Below, piece by piece: positions 1-12,086 of a stretch of DNA of 64,000 nucleotides; the stretch's first letter is position 1; each line of letters starts with the position of its first letter. This DNA is from Sipunculus nudus (Eukaryota > Annelida > Sipuncula > Golfingiida > Sipunculidae): positions 70,724,453-70,788,452 of the forward strand of contig CM049311.1 of assembly GCA_026874595.1 (NCBI GenBank), given 5' to 3'. The notes under the pieces were generated by a model. That model saw only the letters and a list, made by a program, of their open reading frames with translations. It searched no databases and was not told the origin of the DNA. The position numbers and the translations under genes were made by a program.

Positions 1-3000
1 CATTCAAACATGATCTAGAAATCTAGTGTTGAAAGAGGTATGTGATCTTTATATGTGTCCTCTTAACTGTACAAGCAGTAACACTTCATTGTGTAGAACA
101 AATAAATCTGCAAGTAGTTAAGTATAAAGCTATGGATACTCAACAAGTATGGTCAAATTATCAGAAAATTAAATGATCCCACTTGTATCCCACAAAAAAT
201 GTCAATATTTTTAGTAAGTCTCTTAAACTTTGACTTAAAGATTTTTTATTTATGGTTATGTAGAAAATGGTAAAAAACAGTAATTAACTGTAACAAAACC
301 CTGATCCAGGATCACTTTCTAAATAATTTACCTAAGAAACATTAACAATTTAACCATTTATCTATGATAAGGGAACATACTGTTCCCCACTTTTAAACAC
401 TGTGCAATAAACAGCAGCAAAGTGCACACAGGTCTCCACGATGTGTGAAAATTTGATGAGGAACTTCTCTGATCCTACTTGACCCATGTCTGTGCCTGCA
501 GGCAAAGTCTAACAGAAGATTGAATGAGCTAGTTACCCAACTTACCTCTGTATGGCTGTGATAGCCTTGGAGGGAAACAATGAGACACCCGTGTTGGTCA
601 CCCAATCATTCCATTTGGGCTCAGCTCTGGTAACAATTTCATTATAATCTGCCCAAAAAATGTGATTTAACCCTGTGCCATTTCAAACACCTTTTAGCAA
701 AATGAGTCACCATATGTCCTTATATAGCAGATCTTTGTCCAAAGAGCTAAAAATGATTAGACCTATAGCTGTCATATATGCTTGGTAAATAGTAGAGTAC
801 CATATACCCTCCATCTAAAGCAACTTTTTACATTTATTTCTGTATCCTGGGACAAATTTCTCTGCTTCCTTCACTTTTTAACAATACCTTAAGCCTAGAT
901 AACTTGACCTAAAATTGATATGCACAGTTATATACTATAGTACTCAGTAATAGTTGCCATGATTAAACAACTCATTGGGCATTTAAACAGTGCCAATAGG
1001 GTTTAGACTTAGAGTTGTGCTGACAGTAAAAGAAAAGTGTATACCAAAGGCCATCCTTACTGCAACATTATCCCTTCACAGAACTGGTAGTCCTTACATC
1101 AGGCTATGATTGAGCATTAAGTAAAACCAAAGCATAAATCCCATTTCTATGGTGACTGCCATTTTTCAATATACCTTGCACTATTGACATAGCTGTCAGT
1201 CATAAACCGGGGGAGACATGCTTGAACATTGTCAGAGATCCAAGAAACACACAAGAAAATTACAATTATAAACTTGATTTATTTTAAATGGATTAATTGT
1301 GCAACTATTTATAATAACCCTCTCAGCTTGGAATAACACAGCTCCAATGGTGTTTTTCAGTAATCTGTAGGCTTAAATGCTGACTTATAATGGAATCCTT
1401 TTTGCAAATTGTGGTTGCAATTTGATTTATAGTGATACTTAACAGCTGTTTTGGTTAAATAAATCTGACATGATACTTTTAAGCAGATGGAGTCTTGTCA
1501 AAACTGGCAAAAATATATTTCATCATCTTAAAATTTTAAGCACAATTTTTGACATGGCTTTAGCTGCCATGTTTTTATCTCAGTAGACATTCATACATGA
1601 CAGAGATAAAACTAGTACCATGAAACAAAAGAAAAAAAGGTCCAGCTCAAGCGAAGATTATTTCCATGAATTAATATTATTCATTAAACACCATTTGTAA
1701 TAACAGGTTAACTTTAAAAAAATCACTCATTTTTTAAAGAAAATCCAATATGCTGTTTAATTTAGCATGTTTCCAGAAACCACCCTAAATTTTGTCCCCG
1801 ATGAAATTGTTAAGTTTCAATCTTCTCATGCTTTCTTCAAGAGAATGTGATATCCCTGCCAACGGAGATGTACCTTATCCTAGCAATCAGAGCTATGAAA
1901 TAATGCTCTATCTATTATACCCATCACTCCAGAAAATAACATGTGAAACTGAACCGTTACTGCTTGATATTTTGCTAGAATTGTTGAAATTTTCCTATAT
2001 TCTGTCAAAAATTAAAAAAAAATAAAATAAAATATAATTTCACATGACCACAAGATCATATTCTGCTTAAGAAATACCAAGGTGTGGTAATCATTTGTAT
2101 TTAATTACACATTTTAATTATGAAAAGTAATTAACTGTAATAAATACTCCGTTACTAAATACCATTTGAAGCTCTAGATGATATTTTATGGAAAAAATTC
2201 TTTGCCAACTAATTAATATTTCAGTTCTTTATCACAATTGTTAACAATGCTTGGTTCGTTCTAATATATATGAAGGAACCTGAGATTTGCCTGATGAAAA
2301 ATTAAGTTATCCATTTCTGTACACAACTCCCAGGGCGGATAGATGATATTAATTAGGACTTTGGCTTGATCGTTAGGGCCTCAATACATCACCAAAGACT
2401 CCCTTATTAAATTATGAAGTCAAAATAAATATCTGCTTTGAGTAAAACAGCACAAAAACAGATGGTATTGACAAAGCAAAAAGGACATACTCCATACTAA
2501 TGTCATCATGATTTGGAATGTGAAGCTGGGGGGACCACCCAGGAATAATGTTAAGCATCCTGGAGAAGAAACTGGTATTAAGAACAGGCTCCCAAGCTCT
2601 GTGTGCAAAATTGCAAAAACAGTAGCAGACAGGCCATACAAAACTCATAGAAACCTCTCGTAAATTCTTCAGTCTTGATAACTGTCTTTGTATAAATTAC
2701 ATTAAGACTGCATGGAACATTAAGCGTTCCATGGGAGTTTTCTTTTATTCTCTGATGCCAAATCCAGTTGCTTTTCAGAGTCGAGAATCTGCATTCAAAA
2801 CATTGTCAAGATAATAAAATCTTCTATCTGAGCATGCCATTCAAACTATAATCCAATATACCAGCAAATATAACTTGTTTATGTTTAAGAAACTGGAGGG
2901 TCTATTAATTCTAAGATGGAAATCATTTTCTTCAGCTGTAAAAAGTAAACCTGGGGTCTTTCTCAGATGGGTAAACATCTCTGTGAAGGCCAAAACCATA

Positions 3001-3104
3001 AGTCTCTGGTAAAAAAAGAAAGAAAACAAGTTTTCTGAACTGGAAAGCAAACTAAGGTCATCGTCTAAATGTGATCTTAAAAAGAGAGGCTATTGGGAGG
3101 TCAT
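1..3104. other. AT-rich unique DNA, no gene seen
   Basis: I see no gene, RNA gene or recognisable transposon here. Both strands are full of stop codons, and the short open frames look like chance frames in AT-rich DNA. Short A and T runs are common. The stretch could be intron or intergenic DNA, and the sequence alone does not decide which. Confidence 0.6.
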
Positions 3105-4806
3105 ATGGAGGTAGTGGAAGGAGGTGATGGGAATGAGAGATAGTCAGGAGGTGCAGAGGGAGATAGTGGAAGGAGGTGATGGGAATGAGAGACAGTCAGG
3201 AGGTGCAGAGGGAGATAGTGGAAGGAGGTGATGGGAATGAGAGAAAGCCAGGAGGTGCAGAGGGAGAAAGTGAAAGGAGGTGATGGGAATGAGAGAAAGC
3301 CAGGAGGTGCAGAGGGAGATAGTGGAAGGAGGTGATGGGAATGAGAGACAGTCAGGAGGTGCAGAGGGAGATAGTGGAAGGAGGTGATGGGAATGAGAGA
3401 CAGTCAGGAGGTGCAGAGGGAGATAGTGGAAGGAGGTGATGGGAATGAGAGAAAGCCAGGAGGTGCAGAGGGAAATAGTAGAAGGAGGTGATGGGAATGA
3501 GAGACAGTCACGAGGTGCAGAGGGAGATAGTGGAAGGAGGTGATGGGAATGAGAGAAAGCCAGAAGGTGCAGAGGGAGAAAGTGGAAGGAGGTGATGGGA
3601 ATGAGAGACAGTCAGGATGTGCAGAGGGAGATAGTGGAAGGAGGTGATGGGAATGAGAGAAAGCCAGGAGGTGCAGAGGGAGAAAGTGGAAGGAGGTGAT
3701 GGGAATAAGACAGTCATGGGGTGCAGAGGGAGGTAGTGGAAGGAGGTGATGGTAATGAGAGCCAGTCAGGAGGTACAGTGGAGGGAGGAGATGGGAATGA
3801 CCAAAAGCCAGGAGGTGCAGAGGGAGATAGTGGAAGGAGGTGATGGGTATAAGAGACAGTCAGGAGGTGCAGAGGGAGGTAGTGGAAGGAGGTGATGGGA
3901 ATAAGAGACAGTCAGGAGGTGCAGAGGGAGGTAGTGGAAGGAGGTGATGGTAAAAAGAGCCAGTCAGGAGGTACAGTGGAAGGAGGAGATGGGAATGAGA
4001 GAAAGCCAGGAGGTGCAGAGGGAGAAAGTGGAAGGAGGTGATGGGAATGAGAGACAGTCAGGAGGTGCAGAGGGAGGTAGTCGAAGGAGGTGATGGTAAT
4101 GAGAGCCAGTCAGGAGGTACAGTGGAAGGAGGAGATGGGAATGAGAGAAAGCCAGGAGGTGCAGAGGGAGATAGTGGAAGGAGGTGATGGGAATGAGAGA
4201 CAGTCACGAGGTGCAGAGGGAGGTAGTTGAAGGAGGTGATGGTAATAAGAGCCAGTCAGGAGGTACAGTGGAAGGAGGAGATGGGAATGAGAGAAAGCCA
4301 GGAGGTGCAGAGGGAGATAGTGGAAGGAGGTGATGGGAATGAGAGACAGTCACGAGGTGCAGAGGGAGGTAGTGGAAGGAGGTGATGGGAATGAGAGACA
4401 GTCAGGAGGTGCAGAGGGAGGTAGTGGAAGGAGGTGATGGGAATGAGAGACAGTTAGGAGGTGCAGAGGGAAGAAGTGAAAGGAGGTGATGGGAATGAGA
4501 GACAGTCAGGAGGTACAGAGGGAGGTAGTGAAAGGAGGTGATGGGATTGAAAGACCGCCAGGAGTTGCAGAGGGAGGTAGAAGAAGGGTGGTGATGGGAA
4601 TAAGAAACAGTCAGGAGGTGCAAAGGGAGGTAGTGGAAGGAGGTGATGGGAATGAGAGACAGTCAGGAGGTGCAGAGGGAGGTACTGGAAGGAGGTTATG
4701 GGAATGAAAGACAGTCAGGAGGTACAGTAGAAGGAGTTGCTGGGAATGAGAGACAGTCAGGAGGTGCAGAGGGGGGTAATGGAAGGAGGTGCTTGAAATG
4801 AGAGAC
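3105..4806. repeat. 52-bp minisatellite array with a 146-bp higher-order unit
   Basis: About 32 tandem copies of a 52-bp unit. Its core reads GGAGGTGATGGGAATGAGAG, followed by CAGTCAGGAGGTGCAGAGGG. Two main versions alternate, one with GACAGTCAGG and one with GAAAGCCAGG. A shortened unit of about 42 bp (GGTACAGTGGAAGGAGGAG) makes a composite of 52+42+52 = 146 bp. That composite is marked by GGTAA variants at 3,949, 4,095 and 4,241, plus one at 3,751. The plus strand is almost all purine. Because 52 is not a multiple of 3, open frames crossing the array shift frame with each unit, so I do not treat them as genes. Copies degrade toward the right end. Confidence 0.95.
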
Positions 4807-4821
4807 GGGGGGGGGGGGGGG
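4807..4821. repeat. G15 homopolymer at the end of the minisatellite
   Basis: Fifteen consecutive G bases follow directly after the last degenerate 52-bp unit. Such a tract is length-unstable and prone to sequencing error, so its exact length is uncertain. Confidence 0.9.
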
Positions 4822-7800
4822 TGTCAGGGTAGGTAAAGACAGGGGAAGAAAGAGGTAGTCAGAAGGTGGTTATTTTCAAATATTCTGAACACAGCCATAT
4901 TTATTTGTTTTTTTTTGTATAGAGAAAAGAACTTTTGGATGGGTCATAAAATTAGTCTGTGAATTTGCTGGGCAGTTAATGCTATATGACACTGCCTTTA
5001 GTTGCATCAGTCAATTGCATATAAAATATAACTTTATTCACAACCAGAACTGTTCTTGATTTTATATACTTTGATTTTGCTGTTTAGAAACAATGTCATA
5101 CACACTTTTATATTACAAAAAGATTCAATTTTACACTTTACATTACATGTAGATAGGTAAATCCAGGAATGTTTTCCATTCTCAAAATGAACCCTTTATA
5201 TCAACAATGAGCTGAATCCTGGCAGTCAATTCCCAAATGGGTGATTATAAAACTTAAGATAAAAGTCCCTCAAGATAATGTTTCTTCAGAACACAAAACA
5301 CACAGCTTACAAATTGAACTGAACAATCATAAAATTATCTGACTTTTTTGTGTTGACAGTTAACTGATGAAAAACCTCCTGTTTAGGAGATGTCTGCTGG
5401 TATACCAGTGGTTCTTATTCATACATCAACTGGATGTTCTCATATAAAATAAGCCATTTAAGTTTAAAAGTGTAAGGTCTCACAACGATAATCTTGTGCG
5501 AATCAACTATACCTTTAACCTTGCAAATAAAATATGTTAAATAAAAGTTATTAGAGCCGCCCCAAAGTAGCAATATATCATGATTATGTCTAATAATGAG
5601 TATTTCAGCTGCCCCTATATCAATATATGAATGATATTAGATCATAAAGGCAGCTTGTTTATAATCTGATATCACCAACAATGTCAATTTCATCTTATTT
5701 CACCCTCCTGGTCTTTTGGCCTGTTCATTCTTGTAGATTTTCTCAGCTATCCTGAAGAGCACACAAAACATCCAGCCATATAAGGCACGATAAACTTATT
5801 CATCCTTTATTTGCTGACCACCCATGCATAACCTCCACCCATTCACTCCTAGGTGAAAAGGGCACTCCCTTGTGGTAAAGACCTTGGCCAGGAGTTTTTG
5901 ATAGGTAGGTGATCCAATGCAAGGCGGCCTTCTAGGGCTAAGCATCACACAAGACCATCTAACGTAAAATGCATTGCCCAAAATAAGCATGATAGCATCT
6001 GACTGGCTAATTGTTTAAAAAAAAAGTCTATTTTTACAGACAGGAAATTAATTATGTGAGAAGATTCTATAGGAAATGTCATCTCTCTATGTTTTTAACA
6101 AAATCTTTTTCCTGACTCTGAAACTAAACTTTATATATAATGTATCATAATGTGCAGGGAGCACAAGGATATGTATTTTTTCCTGAGACAATGTATAAAT
6201 ACAGTCCTTCAAATTATTATACATACTAACTGTTAATAACACATAACCTGCTGATGAATTATCAGCATTCGTAGAGGATAATATCTGAATTAATTCATAT
6301 ATGCATGTATAAGTCTCAGGCAAGAATCACATATTGTCAATTTTATATATGTCATCCATGTCATATCAAATTGATTTATTTTGTCTTTCATGTATCTTTT
6401 AAAATTTAACAGAGCCTGCTGAACCAAGGTCAGGAAGTATTTTGTAATTAACAATTACATCTCATATCTTGCATTATTTTTTCTACAGCAAATCACCTCA
6501 TTTTGTAAAACAAATCATCATATTTTCCAAAGCAAATCACCATATTTTGTAATATAAATAAATCTTATTTATTAAAGCAAATCAGTATTTTGTCTAAGCA
6601 GAAAATATTTGAGTATATTATTAACATGAAAATTATTTCATTTTAAATGTATATTCTATCAGTTATATGCTAGTCAATGGACAGGTCCTATTTTTGTTTT
6701 TGAAGAAAGTGTACCCATTACAATCTGAAAAAGGGATACATGTACCAGTGGATGGTGACTGAAACATGGGGACAGTTTTAAGAGCACTCTTTCAAGTTGA
6801 ACTTTTTATAAAATAGAAGTGAATGCTTTAATTCCCTGAAGTGAGTTAATCTTATTTCTGTATCCACTACACATAATCTATAGATTACAGAAGAAGAGAA
6901 AAATGATAATCTATACAGATATAGGAAACAGTAATATGCATTATCTTTTGACAGATGACACCTAGCTTATGATTACAGAGTGCACTAAAATGGTTTTCCA
7001 TAGCTGCCATTTCCTCTCAATAATTCAGAATATATTCACACAGGAAACATTAATAAGGATATATTGGTGGAACTTCCACAAAAATACTACTTCACTTTCA
7101 CTGAAGTTGAGTTACATTGATATTTTACTGTCAGTTCCTTAAAAAAAGTGCTTTCTTCAGATCATACATTTATGACACTACCTAGCTTTATTTTTATAAA
7201 CTGTTAAAAATACAGTAAAGCAAGCTGATTAAACTGAACAACCACTGAGCCTTTACTCTAAAAAAGCCTTCATTACATGTTTATTGAGTTTTCTTTTTTT
7301 TTTAATTTTAATTGTTATTACTCAGTTTTGTAATGAGCTATGTGAGCATCATTTTCTTTCACACATTCCTGGTAAGATAATTTTTAATGTACTCTAGGTG
7401 AAACACTCACTTCTATATAAACACTGGGCTTTAAGATTAATAAATGCTATTTTGTAAAACAATTTGTTAGGATTTTCAAGATGCAGCACAGTATATGATT
7501 AATTTATTACATGGCATTTAGGCCTGAATCTGGAGTCTTTCTCCATTTAACAACAACACTGCCCTTGAATTTAAGAACTGAAGCACATATATTAATTAGA
7601 TTACACCTACGATTACATTTGGAATGCTATAATAATTCTGAATATTTTATGATCATTGCCACGAGGTGTATGAATAGGAAGGTAACAGAAATTCTTTTTT
7701 TGAAGCTTTATTTTCCATATGTGAAGTTTGAACAATAAAGAATTAACTGATATTTATGAGTAGAAGTGGTATCAGTAGTGTACGAAGTAACAGGTTAAAT

Positions 7801-7833
7801 GCTTCAGCTGACATGCAGATGATGAATCCTTCA
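4822..7833. other. AT-rich unique DNA, no gene seen
   Basis: No coding region, RNA gene or transposon end is recognisable. The only ordered structure I noticed is a three-copy 22-bp repeat at 6,489-6,554, listed separately. Frames of 60-80 codons on both strands have no domain features. Confidence 0.55.
6489..6554. repeat. Three-copy 22-bp tandem repeat
   Basis: Three imperfect copies of a 22-bp unit beginning CAAATCA and centred on ATTTT start at 6,489, 6,511 and 6,533. A more degenerate fourth copy (CAAATCAGTATTTTG) lies downstream. It is a small local duplication with no apparent function. Confidence 0.7.
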
Positions 7834-8307
7834 TTAAAGGGGCTCAATCACCTATCTGACCGTTATAAACTAAAGATAATATACTGGAGCTTTTATAATA
7901 ACAGGCCAGAAAACGTGGATATCACCACACACAGCCCGCTGTTTTGTTTACATTGACATGTGTATTATATGCAGGGGCTCACCAAAGTAATCAAAACAAA
8001 TTCAACAAAGGCATCTGGCAGCTAGTCAGATATAAGCCAGAGCTTTGCAAATGGCGTTTTGCTACAAGTGACCTTTCAACCTCCGTATATGTGCCACCTA
8101 CCACCTAAGGTTACATGTTTTTTCCTTTTGTCAACATTACTGTGTTTACAAACATGTTCATTGTTGATAACAAAGTTCATAAATCCTGCGAGAGGCGTTA
8201 TAAGAACTTTTCGTAACCAAAATTACCCTTAGATCATTAATATGTACACAGAGCAAGCAAGAAATTACCAGTTGTTTTTCCAAAGGTAGATGATTGAGCA
8301 CCTTTAA
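7834..8307. mobile_element. TTAA-flanked inverted-repeat element (MITE-like), copy 1
   Basis: The 474-bp segment is bounded on both sides by TTAA. It has terminal inverted repeats: the left end reads AGGGGCTCAATCACCTATCT, and the reverse complement of the right end reads AGGTGCTCAATCATCTACCT (17 of 20 identical). No transposase frame is present, so it is non-autonomous. TTAA target duplications are typical of the piggyBac and Kolobok superfamilies; I cannot choose between them. A diverged copy of almost the same length lies at 46,414-46,889 and matches it through the interior (for example GGCCAGAAAA and TTATAAGAACTTTT), which supports element status independently of the ends. Confidence 0.8.
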
Positions 8308-8403
8308 GGAAATTCCAGACTTTATCATAACAGTATGGCAAAATCATGGTCTCTGAGGGTAGACATTTATACCACATGGTTATCTCCAACCAAATGTAAG
8401 ACA

Positions 8404-8709
8404 TTTTAGCCGCATGTACTGACCAATGTTCTCTATGAGGGGACACTTCAGCCCCATGTACAGACCAATGTTTTCTATAAAGGGACATTTCAGCCACCTG
8501 TACCCAGCAATGTTCTCTATTAGGGGACACTCAAGCAACATGAACTGGCTAATGTTCTCTATCAGGGGACACATTAGCCACATGTACTGACTAATGTTCT
8601 CTTTAACTGGACCCTTCACCCACATGAACTGACCAATGTTCTCTATGAGGGGACACTTCAGCCACAGGTACCCACCAATGTTCTCTATGAGGGGACATTT
8701 CAGCCACAT
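8404..8709. repeat. 42-bp minisatellite, open on the minus strand
   Basis: About seven tandem copies of a 42-bp unit, AATGTTCTCTATGAGGGGAC followed by a CAGCCACATGTACTGACC-like half. Since 42 is divisible by 3, the minus strand stays open for 109 codons and spells a 14-residue repeat around CPLIENIG. Differences between units change amino acids as often as not (L/V/F, K/M/E, Q/G/L), and no signal peptide or domain is visible. I therefore read this as a non-coding minisatellite. Nearby sequence at 22,470-22,600 contains similar GAGGGGACAC and GGACACTT words. Confidence 0.85.
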
Positions 8710-9663
8710 TAATTAGATACAGACCTATACACAGAATATATGAGGAGAAAGGAGGAGATTGGCTTCTTCAAGGAAACATTCAAAGAGTTTACATTTCAGC
8801 CACCACATTAGTCAGCTAAATTTTACTTGGCATTGTCAAAAGCCTGTGATTTGATAGGAAATGACCTTCATGCTGGTGATACATCACCGCAACAAAATCA
8901 TCCCCAGCCATGCTGACATGTGTCTCGTAACAAGGATGTACTGTGCTTGTTAGAGGATTGCTTTGTTCTGCAAAGACAATAATATAACTATGGAATTTTT
9001 TATACCTGATGGATAAATGCTGCATATTCAGAATCAGCATGAGATTATTGGGTAGCACTGGTGACCCAAAGCAGTGCCCCTAATCCAGCAAAACAACAGA
9101 CTGAACTTGCATCTACTAATAAATGTACTTTTGTCCAATCAGGCAAACAGAGCTGGTATAATAATAAGTTTTCTATGCAACAACCTTAAAATAATAAGTG
9201 CTCCTGTTTAAGCAGCACGTTAAAGACAAAAATGTCAAGCTTACGTCCTTATATGAGAAAAAGCAGAAAATACTTGTACATCTGATACAGCAATAAGTCA
9301 TAATGTAAGAGACAGCAGGGGGCAATATGTGGGTCTGTGAACAGCCATAAATGTAATGGTCATGACATTATAAGAGGTCAACTAAATCACCTCTTCTCAC
9401 AGAAAGAAGACAGAGAGGGAGACTTCTGTGACATTCAGTGACATCGGAGATCTGTTTCAAAGGGTGGCATATTCTAGAGGAGCATATTTGAGGTCAGGAA
9501 ACTTCAGAATTTTTATCCACTAAGACAAGTAATCCCCACATTTTTAATCCATTTTAATGACCAAACAAAAGGTTGCTCAAAGCAAATCTCTCCACACAAT
9601 TTCACTGAAATGTGTCATTCGAGATGCCTCCCAAAAGACACACAAAGGGCAGAAACACAAGGT
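8710..9663. other. Unique DNA, no gene seen
   Basis: About 950 bp between the 42-bp repeat and a purine-rich tract. I see no transposon ends, splice-flanked frame or RNA gene. Confidence 0.5.
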
Positions 9664-9745
9664 GAGTAAGAGAGAGAGAGAGAAAGAGAAAAAGAGAGAG
9701 AGAGCAGAGACAGAGAGAGATAAAGAGAAAGATAGACAGATAATG
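9664..9745. repeat. Purine-rich GA low-complexity tract
   Basis: About 80 bp of imperfect GAGA/AAGAGA repeats on the plus strand, interrupted by CAGAGACAG and GATAGACAG. The Arg/Glu/Lys-rich and Ser/Leu-rich frames over it are artefacts of the simple sequence. Confidence 0.9.
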
Positions 9746-12086
9746 ACAATGACAAACATATACAGACAGACCTTCATAAATGGTGATCAATAATTCATTT
9801 TAAATAAAACTCAACAGTACATTTATGAAAACAAATTACCTAGTATAAGAAATAAATGCTGGAAAATTCTTAAGTATAAGACATTAAAAACAGATGGGTG
9901 AATTAGGAAAGTGGACAGCAACCCTTTTAATGCCATAAACAGTAATACAACCCCAGCAGTGATTGATAAAACCACTAACTGAACATGGCACTTATAAGCA
10001 ATAATGGTACCTTTTTCTATATATTACTGCCCCATTCATTTTGTCATATAGAATTACTCTTTGATGTGTGATTAACAGCAAATGTGGATTTAACTTTTTT
10101 TTACCTCACAATGATGATATCAGTCACTCTACTCTCCATTTACCATATCATTTTAGGCTTTTAATTCATACTTCCTCAATCTAAATGTTTATGTGGGCAG
10201 GACCTTTGAAATCTCATGAACAGCCTCGGTACTGGCTTAAACGTAATTAATCATTACCATCGGTGAAAATATATTTGATGGAGACATATTATCTCTAAAT
10301 ACTGATGCATCTGTCTGAAATCATCTGCCGCTGAATTTGATTTAAGGCATTACTTCACCTGACCTACGGCATATGGTGTCATGGAGCACAGCACTGCTTC
10401 GTAAATGTGAAATGACACAAAAACGAGTTAAATATCAAATGGACTCATCCATTTAATATGACAAAACGGTCTGCCGGTGTAAGATATAAATCCAGGCCAT
10501 TATCACATAGCTATCCCAGACCAAATGTTGGTGCTCACGTTTGTCTCTTAAGCTCTTGATCTTTACCGGCATTTATATCATAGGAAAAAACAGATCTGAA
10601 ACACCAGACCTTTGCCAAAGAAATTCTGATGACATCTTATCCTTAAGGCTGTAACTTTCTAAAGGTATATGCTGTCAGACACAATGATTTTGTTTTCTTT
10701 AACTGCATACTGATTAGAGGAAAATGCTAAATAATGGAAAGTTTCCTGGAATATTACCTCAATGCCAATCATATCTGTTATTACATACAAGACAGGTCTT
10801 GCTTTACACTGCTGGAAGGAATAGAATGAATAAAACGAAGTAAAAGCTAAAGATGATACAGGATTTATTCTGCGAACAATTAGAGACCCCACAGAAGAGC
10901 ACAAATACTTCAACTAATACAAACACTTCCAAATATGGTCAGAGGCTTCAGGGATTTGTAAATGAGATGTCTCATGTATTGAGCACAAGTATATCCACTA
11001 GACCATAATCATGATCACAGAGCTACTTGATTTGATAAAAAATAAAACAAATCAAAGATCTGTTGTGGATCCAGTTATAACATAGAAGAGAGAAACCAAA
11101 AATCTCATGGACAAATCAGTGGTGAGGGATAAAATAGCATTGATGCAGATATGAAACTGTCTGCATGTCCCATTCATGAACGATTATGAAAAATTTAAAC
11201 ACTTTTAAACTAATTCTAGATTAATTTTTAATTAATTGTCAGCTATATGAGAAGAGATCTTCAGTTTAATTTCATTTAAAGTCTAATTTGTTCAAAATCT
11301 TAACAATAAAATCTTGATTATTCTTACACCTGCATGGTTTAATCAAATAACTTATCAATCTTATTCATATGGGTATCTCCTTTTGCAAGTAATAGACATT
11401 GTAAGATGAATGACTAGACAAATTTTCTGTGGTAAAACTCTTATGTTCTTGTTTCTACCTTTATATAATTAAAACAGAAGGAAAAAGAAAACAATCCTTA
11501 TTTTTACTTTATCAACAATAAATAAATATCAAAGTGTATCTCTTAAATATCTATACTCTCAAGGGAGCAGTGTTATTCCTTTACTCCTACTGTTTCTTTC
11601 ACTTGATACCACTGATACTACCTGTTTTGGATAAGGAGGTATCCTTTTACTCCTACTCAAAGACCTCCCTGCTTGAAAACACTTGTTAAATATTGCTCAA
11701 TTCCAACAACATAAGAGAACCAACAAGATTATTGACAAAACCATTTTTCAATCTTTAATACTATCACTGGTTTCTCTCAGGGAGAAAATACACATTTCAT
11801 ACCACAATGATAGTCCAAAAATGTAAAGATGACATCTTTCAAATACATTCTGTGGTAAACTTAATACTGTTTGTATTTGTACAACTTCTGCCATTCTAAC
11901 CATTGTCCAAGAAAAACAGTCATCATCTGAGCAGGGGAGGTAAAACTTTGCAAACAGCAGAAACAACTGAATGGCATCACTGCCATCTGTATTATTCAAT
12001 CGTATCAAAATAAATGACTTGATTGCCATACCAATATGTCCCATATTTATCATGTTACATCCTCACTTGTTTTCTTCAAAATGATC
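9746..12086. other. Unique DNA; possible conserved non-coding block near 10,220-10,560
   Basis: No gene or transposon recognised. From about 10,220 to 10,560 the composition is more balanced than its surroundings, with few homopolymers, several intact CpGs and a homeodomain-type word TAATTAATCATTA. This is the look of a conserved non-coding element, but only cross-species alignment could show it. The rest is AT-rich. Confidence 0.4.

Noticed and set aside
3508-4707. Ser/Pro/His-rich and Gly/Glu-rich frames across the 52-bp array as repeat proteins
   Set aside because: The 52-bp period shifts frame every unit, so the frames are short pieces stitched by variant units, with no start context or domain.
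3105-4806. CRISPR-like array (regular repeats)
   Set aside because: Units are contiguous and share sequence throughout, with no unique spacers; the genome is clearly eukaryotic.
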